Translations under genes and position numbers: made by a program
From: Sipunculus nudus
Taxonomy: Eukaryota; Annelida; Sipuncula; Golfingiida; Sipunculidae
Reading direction: 5' to 3'
DNA: 64,000 nt
Assembly: GCA_026874595.1 (NCBI GenBank)
Contig: CM049317.1
Coordinates: forward strand, 30,546,901-30,610,900
Shown: positions 52,601-61,600 of the stretch, one piece after another
How the letters are laid out: every line of letters starts with the position of its first letter
How positions within the stretch are numbered: position 1 is the stretch's first letter
The notes under the pieces: model-generated
Told to the model about the DNA's origin: nothing
Database searches by the model: none
Seen by the model: only the letters and a program-made list of their open reading frames with translations

Positions 52601-55600
52601 GTGTGTTACTTGACTAGAAAACATTAGCAATATGTGTTTTCAGGAAAACCACACAAAGTTAACAGTTTCTGGGAAAGCAGGTAACATGGACACACTGGAT
52701 TTGTCATGGAGTAAGGAAGACCTGCATGATCTGGACTTCACAGGCCTGAACACAAACACTTACAGTCTACAAACACGAAATACCATCACCAGGATGAAAC
52801 AGGACCGGATCAACATGGATCTTATTGTGGTAGGTACTGTAGTTAAGAATAGTTAAAAAGTTATCTGAATAGGTATGTTTTGATTTTTTTCCTTTAAATT
52901 CCTTAACTGTTACAGTTCTCAATGTCAGCAGGTAGAAAGTTACATTATATATATAATATATGAGTATTTTATTTTTACTTTCATGAGAATTAATGATCAG
53001 TGTCTAATACCAAGAACTAAATTTATGTAAAAAACTGTTTGATTTTATGTTTTTCATAAATTTGAAGAAAGTTTTATTTCATTAGTAAAGCTTTGTCTGA
53101 AACAGAAATCTGTGTGTTTATTTTATCATAAAACAGGAAGTATTGTCATATTTGGAGAAGGATCCAGACTTTTCCAAGATGACTGGTGCTGTTCTCATAT
53201 TCTTGCCTGGTCTTGCCCATATACAAGAACTATATGATAAGCTCAAGAGTGAGAGAAGATTTGCTGACAGTAAAAGGTATGATACAGATGTTTTCTCATT
53301 TGCATATTATTTTTCAAGTTTGAAAAAGTAAGAAAATTTAAGGAAAACTTTTACTGTCAGTGTTTAACATTGAATGAAAGAAAAAGGTTTTTATGGACAT
53401 GTACATGATTACAGCAGAACTTTGAATGTCCAAAAAGTTCAGGGGACATTAATTATGCTCACAATGCTCGTTTTCTCTATAGAACATGTCAAATCTTATT
53501 TTTCATTAAAAATACAGTGACCCATTTACAATCCTTTATATCTTTTTCACTTTATACATATACATATACAATATACATGTACATATAGATACACAAATAT
53601 TTTTTCCAAATTTTTTAGTTCTCTCTTTGATTGAAAGATGTACATTTCTCATTACAAATTTCTGGAAAAACTAATTTTTGGAAAAAGAGATATGGGAATT
53701 CAAGGTTCTTCTGTATTAACAAAATATTTTTGTAAGAATCTTTAGCTCTGATGACTGTAATTTATCTGAGCTGTATCCAGCCATGCAATTGACAGCCATA
53801 AACATTATATAAAATTAATTTTATTATTTCTTTTATATTTCATTTATATTTATAGTCAAAATAGATTTAGAGGCAATTTAATTGTGTCTTAACTTGAGAT
53901 TGCTGGTAGTAATATTTGATTTATTTTTGTACAAGGTACCAGCTTATAGCACTTCATTCAGTCCTTTCATCAGAAGATCAAAACAAAGCCTTCAAGGTGC
54001 TTCCCCCTGGTGTCAGAAAGGTTGTCATGGCGACCAATATCGCTGAAACAGGCATCACTATACCTGATGTTGTTTTTGTGATTGATGCAGGGAAAGTGAA
54101 AGAAAACAGGTAAGTATAAGTTCTGTTGAAAAATAACCAAACCAGAAGGGTGCAGTATTAGATTCAGAGTGGCAGCTTTATACCCTTATATATTTTGGTG
54201 AATTGTGATAAAATATGGCAGGGCAGCCAAATATTCTAAACCAGAGATTTCAAATATAAAAATAATCAAGGAAAACTTAAGATGCTGCCTTAGACGCCTT
54301 AGTGCCATCTTCTTACAGAAAGAGCCAGGAATCCTTCCTGTTATAACATATTTTGACCATTGATTCAGACAAAGCTGTGAACAGTTGGTTTGGTTGTGAC
54401 CACATGTAAGACACACTTTAATGCCACCAAATTGGCCCATAATTAAAATAATCATAATTGGCTATACAGTGGTGATCTGTGACCTGCAGTTGTGATCCAC
54501 ATTTTACCCTAAAATATGTCCAGGGATTATTTTACATAGCTGTAAAGTTTTGGTCAGAGCATTAAAAACACACCTTAAAATTAAAAAAAAAGATATCTTT
54601 TCTCTTTCATTAGAATTTCTGTGTTTATTATGGTGTCACACTTTACCATAACCTGAAGTGTGTGCCAGTAAAATTTATGTATTTACATACAAGAAATACA
54701 TGTATGTGTGATACTCATTGGATCCATTCTGAATATAAATTTTGGATACATGAAATTTCCATAACCAGTGTTTCCTTTTAAAAATAAAAAAAATATCTTA
54801 TAGTGTACTGCATAGTTTTAAGAGTCAAGAATTAGTGACAGTTCTGTATTGATCTGTGTATATCAGGTACTTGGAGGGATCCCAAATGAGTCGTCTGGAG
54901 GAAGTGTTTATCAGTAAGGCCAGCGCCAAGCAGAGAATGGGCAGAGCTGGTCGTGTCAGGGAAGGCGTCTGCTTCAGGCTCTACACACAGCAAAAGTGAG
55001 TAGTGTACTATTGATTGTGATTGGATGATAGGAAGTAATGTGATTTATGACATGTTAATTTATTTTTAGCTCAGCTGATTGTAAGTCATCTGAGCTATAG
55101 TTGTGGTCCATTGTCATTCATCCGTCCGTCGTGCCGTCCTGCTGTCCTTCTGTAAGACAGGCACTTTTCAACACCGTTGGACCTACTAATCCAAAATTCA
55201 TCATACAGTTAGATGTCCCTATGTTCTCCTACCAAACCCGAAACTGGGTGTTTTTCTTTATATTTACCATAAATATTGCCCTATACTTTTCCTATGTACA
55301 TGCCAGAAATTAGGTCAGTATTACTTAATTTTTTAAAGTTATGGGCCCAAACACAGTGCCCTTTGTAAAAAAATGAGGAAAGACATTTAATCACTTACCA
55401 CAATAAATGTTAAAGCTAGGGGCTTGTTTTTTTAGGGATATAACTTTAATTAATCAAAATTCAATTCTATACCCAAAATTAGATCAAAATCATTTTAAGA
55501 TAATAGCATAAATATAAAATTGGAAGCTTAAATTTTGCCTTATTTTGACCTTGGTTCATTTTTAGCTCAGCTGACTATAAGTCATCTGAGCTATAGTCAT

Positions 55601-58600
55601 GGTCCATTGTCCGTTGTCCGTCCGTCAGTCCGTCCGTCCGTCCGTAGATGTGGCACGTTTTGAAACCGTAAGACCTAGGAATCCAAAATTCGGCATAATG
55701 TTAGATGTCCCCAAGATCTCCTACCAAGCCGAAAACTGGGTCTTTTCGACTTCGTTCCTTTGAGAATTAAGGAAAAACCTCATTTTTTTATTAAAAACCT
55801 ATTTTTACACTTCAGAACTGCCTAATATCAAAACCACTCATCTGTTTTTCCTCATATTTACCATAAATATTCCCCTATATAGTTCCTATGTACATTCAAG
55901 AAATTATGTCTGTATTATATAATTTTAAAAAGTTATGGACCCAAACATAATGCATTTTGTAAAAAATCAGGAAAGATATTTGATCACTTAACACAAAACA
56001 TGTTAAAGCTATGGACCTTTTTTCCAGTAATATAAATTTAATTAATCAAAATTAAATTGTATACCCAAAATTAGATGAAAATCTATTAAATTTTTTAAAA
56101 TATTAATAAAAATAAAAAAATGGTACCTTAAATTTTGCCCAACTTTGACCATGGCACGTTTTTTTCCTGTGAGTACTGTGGATTTAATTTTCACAGCATG
56201 TTTTTGTTACCTTTTCAACTGTTAACAACACCAAAAATTTGAAACCAGTTGATCAAAAACTGTAGATTTTATTCAAGTTTTCAAGCACCATGTAACATAT
56301 TGTTTACATCAAGCTAGTGTTATGTAGTTTGCAAGAGCTCAGCTCCCCAGCTTCAGCTCTTAGTTCCTTAAATTCGGCATGCAGCTAGATGTCTCCAAAA
56401 TCCCCTACCATGCCAAGAATTTGGTCACTAGGACTTAATACCTTCAAGATATTAATGAAAAACTTCATTTTTCCATTAAAAACCCATTGTTACACTTCAA
56501 GACTGCCTAATATCAAAACCACTGATCTGACTTTAATCATAAATAATATACATATTTTTCATTCTCTATGCACATGCCAGAATGATGTCAGTATTGCGTA
56601 ATTGTTTTAAGTTATGGGTCCAAACATAATGCACTTATGAGAAATATATTTACTCCCTTAACAAGGGGATTGCTGAAGCTAGAGATTTTTTGTCAGGGAT
56701 GTAACATTATTTAATCAAGATTCAATTGGTTACCCAAAATTAGTTATGAATTTTTCAAATTTTATAAGTTATTAGTATAAATGTAAAATTAATAACTTAA
56801 ATTTTGCCCAACTTTGACCATGGCACGTTTGTTTCCTGTGAGCACTGTTGATATAATTTTCATATCATGCACACATAAGGATTTCAGCTTTTAAGTTAAG
56901 AAAGCTGAAAGAAATTGGCCAAAAATTGTAGCTTTTATAAATGTTTTTATGAGACCCTGTCAGACTTTGGTTCTCTTCAGCCCCTCAGTAGTCACCTGTA
57001 TGTTGACCTTGTTGAACTTTCAGCAAATTATGCATGCCTGAGGCGAGGCATACAGGCAGCTTATGGCCAGCCACAGTTGATCCAGGTGCCCAACCCAACT
57101 CATCTAGTAGTTTTAACCAACTACATAACAATAAACAATAAATTAATAAATTTTTATTGGTTTTTAATAAAAAATTAAAGAAAAATAGAAAAGGAATTTG
57201 TTAGTTTATAATAACAGGAAATTAACTTGCAGTTACTGATGATATAAGAATCTTGTATCGATGGATAGAATGTCACGTATTCCAAATAACACCATGCAGT
57301 CACCTATGGTATTTTTCAGTTCAATTTTAATGATAAAGAAGTAAATCATATCATTCATTACTAATCATTAGGGATCATATGATGGAAATTAATGATAGAC
57401 AAAGATGCAGTTGATAATATTAATCTAGATTCCTACTGTGTCTAGTGTGTACATTGATGTGAAATTAGTCCAAAATGAATTTATTACAGTTATTTTTTAA
57501 TATAAATAAAAGCCATAAAACCAGGTACTTATGATCATTATTTAAATGTGTGAATTTTGTATATTCTGGATTCTCAACATCATTGTTTGGTGAAAACTGA
57601 ATAAATACCAGTCATGGTGCGAATACTTTGTAATTGTATTTAAATACGAATATGATTATGTACTCCATTATAAAATTTCTTGCATAAAGAATGGGAATTC
57701 AGTAAAAATGAAAGTATATGAATACCAGTGCAAATACTTTCAAAATGTATTCATGAATGCATTCATGAATATATTCTTTAATATTATTTTAATAATCATT
57801 TCAGTTATATTTCATTTAAAAAAAATCATATGATTCTCTTATTATTAAAAAAAAAATAATATTTGGGACAATATTTGTAATTTTTTTTAATTAATGGTTA
57901 AACCCTTATATTATATATTCTGCTTATAAGTTATATGGCCAAGTCAAAATCTGTGTGACAATAGCACTCCATTTGTTAATAAAATAAATGAAATCAATCC
58001 TCTTCCCTGTCTCCAAAGGTACTATCAAAATCATACATAAGCTAAACAACAACAACTCATAATACAGCTTATATTTATTACCACACAAAACCAGCATGTG
58101 CCTCATTTCTAAATAAAATTTTTTATCATATATAACAGCTGAGCGTCGTGACCCATAGGTCCCTTGTTTACTGTAGGTACATTTGATTTATTTTTTATCT
58201 CAGCTGACTATAAGTCATCTGAGGTATAGTCATGCATGGTCCATTGTCCGTCGTCCGTCGTCTAGCTGTCCGTCCGTCCGTCCGGATGTCTGTCTGTAAG
58301 ACTGGCACATTTTGACAACATTGGACCTACGAATCTGAAATTCAGCATACAGTTAGATTTCCCCAAAATCTCCTACCATGCCGAAAATTGGGTCAATAGG
58401 ACTTTGTTCCTTCGAGATATAAAGGAAAAACCTCAATTTTTTATTAGAAATTTTTCACACTTCAGGACTGCCTAATATCAAAACCACTCATCTGGTTTTC
58501 TTCATATTTACCATAAATATTCCTCTATATAGTTCCTATGTACATGCCAGAATTTAAGTCAGTATTATTCAATTTAAAAAAGTTATTGGCCCAAACATAA

Positions 58601-61600
58601 TGGAATATGTGAAAAATCAGGAAAGATATTTGGTCACTTAAGACCAAGAGTGTTAAAGGTAGGGACCTTTTTCAGTAATATAGCTTTAATTAATCAAAAT
58701 TTAATTGTATACAAAAAATTAGATCAAAATCTGTTAATTGTTTTTAAAATATTGGCAAAAATATAAAATTGGTACCTTATATTTTGCCCAACTTTGGCCA
58801 GGGCACTTTTTTTTTTCATGTAAGTACTTTGGATTTAATTTTCATAGCATGTACACACAAGGATTTAATCTGTTAAAATCTGAAATGTGAAAAGAAAAGC
58901 TGCAAAATTAGGCTAGTTATTGAATTTTTTTGAGGCTCTTGTTGTATTCCCTTACATTGTCAAGCAGTCAACTTTGGTGACTGTAGGTCATTCAGTGCAC
59001 ATCTCTATGCTCCCCAGGCTGTTGGCATAATGTTAGATGTCCCAAAGATCTCCTACCAAGCTCAAAACTAGGTCTTTGCGACTTTGTTCCTTTGAGAAAT
59101 TAAGGAAAAATCTCAATTTTTTATTAAAAACATATTTTCACACTTCAGGACTGCCTAATATCAAAACCACTCATCTGTTTTTCCTCATATTTACCATAAA
59201 TATTCCTCTATATACCGTAAAATCTGTGAAATTTCGTACAGAAAAAAATAATTTAATTTGTGGAAGTCCGAAATTTAACAGTCGATTTCAGCAGTTTTAA
59301 AATTATGGTCGTGACAATTTAAGATGCCTCGTCGGCAGTGGGCGATAATAGGAGCCTCAAGTATTCACTCGCCGATTTTGCATTCATCCGTGTGAACCAT
59401 GAAGTTTCATGAATAAAAACATTATTTTCTATACTTGTGTTGTTTATTTTATATTAAAATCAGTTTGGAAAGGAATCTGAAAAGTATATCTGAAGGATTT
59501 AATCCTGTCATGAAGCTCGACACCCGTACATGCTTTCGTGACATCCGGGGCTTTGCCCGGAGAGATCGTTTTTCAGGTGGCTTACGCATGGAAATCCCCA
59601 CTAACGGTGCACAAAAAGCTAGAGGTCTTTAGATCACTTAAAGAGTTAATCGATCCTGATTATCCAATATCAAATATCCAACCTCTGTTAAACTTCATGA
59701 ACGTCTGCCAGCGCTTTGATGTACGTACCGTTTGACCTCGTGTGACCTTGTTTGTTGGGCGATACGGAGCCCGGGTACTCGAAACTGAGTCGTTCTTGTG
59801 TGACATTCAAGATATTTATTGTAAATGTTTTAATGGAAATTAGCATTAATTTTCAAACTGATTAACATTGGCATTACATACACATCGGAGCGCTGAGTTT
59901 GCTTGAAAGAGACCAATTTGGCTTACACATGGAAATCCCCCTTTACGGTGCACGTAAAGCTAGTTGTCTTCAGATCATTTACGGAGTTAATCCTGATTAT
60001 CCAATATCCAACCTCCGTCAAACTTCATGGACGTCTGCCACTTGTTCACGGCGCGTCGCTCGCATCCCGGACAATAAAGCAACTCACATTCGAGATATTT
60101 TAAGTTTTTTTTATTGTTGCTGGAAACAAAAATCTTAGTTTTCAGTCAAATTACATTCTATATGATGTAGATATAATTCATATAACTGCATTAAATGTGG
60201 CGGTATTCAGGACCCTGGATACCGCCGCATAAAAAGCTTCAGAGTAAACTGGCGAACTTCAAACCCTTGGCGGAAAAAAATTCGTGTAAAATCAAATAGT
60301 ATGTTTATGACAAGGAAACTTTAAGTAATCTAAGGGAGATATAGTACTTTATTCGAATGACCGAGAAATTCAGCTAAATATTATGTTTTAGTATGTAAAC
60401 AAGACTCACTTTTAAAACTTTGCAACGCTGGCGCTTGAAACTTTCTCAGAATCTGAAACAATGAACTGTGTGACCTTTGCTCGCTGAGCCAACACGGCCC
60501 GTTTCCACTGGTTACACAGGCGGCTGCCGGCCAGAGCAGACATCGTTCCCCGTGTATCACCGTTTATTAGGATAATACATATTCTTCTAATCAACATTTA
60601 AAGTGGACAAACACTGTCTAAGTGGTATGTTATATGCGTATTTGATAAGAATATCTTTATTTCTTAACGAATACGAAATTTTAAGACAAAATATAAGAAT
60701 TTAATTGTCATGTGGAATGTCTCTAGTTTCCTCAAGTCATCTTCTAGGGCTCTCGCACAGCGTAGCGTAGTAAGAGAGGATGGGTGCTAGGGCTATAATT
60801 CATATTAATTATCAATAGCATGGCATTCACATCGATCGGACCGGTAGGCTTATTCAAAACCTGATAATAGGGCGAGGTTACGTCAGTGTTACATTCACGG
60901 CAGTCTTGCTAACGCCAAATATGGCGTAACAGACCATCGGCAGTTCTAAATTTAACATGTCATTTTAATAATTATGATTACTGAAGCAAGACCGTGTACG
61001 AAATTCATCGAGGGAGGAAATTTCACAGATTTTACGGTAGTTCCTATGTACATGCCAGAAATAAGGTGTGTATTATATAATTTAAAAAGGTTATGGGCTC
61101 AAACATAATGCATTTTGTAAAAAATCAGGAAAGATATTTGATCACTTATCACAAAACATGTTAAAACTAAGGACTTTTTTTCCAGTAATATAACTTTATT
61201 ACTCAAAATTGAATTGTATACCAAAAAATTAGATCAAAATCTTTTAAATTATTTAAAATATTAGCAAAAAATAAAAAAATTGGTACCTTAAATTTTGCCC
61301 AACTTTTTGGCCACGGTACATTATTTTCCTGTAAGTACTTTGGATTTCATTTTCACAGCATGTGTACATAAGGATTTAATCTGTTAAAATCTGAAATTTG
61401 AAAATAAAAGCTGCAAAATTTTTTTTTTTTTTTTGGGGGGGGGGGCTCTTGTTGATTTCCCTTACATTGTTAAGCAGTCCACTTTGGTCACTGTAGGTCA
61501 TTCAGTGCAGCTCTTCAGGCTGTTGGCATAATGTTATGCAATCCCATCACTAGGGCAAGCCCAGTCTCCACTGAGTTGAGCTTGATCAGGCTGTCTGCAG

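Noticed and set aside
59435-60138. ORFs in the internal duplicated module of the 59215 element
   Set aside because: Short, in different frames between the two copies, with no transposase motif; kept only as a repeat.
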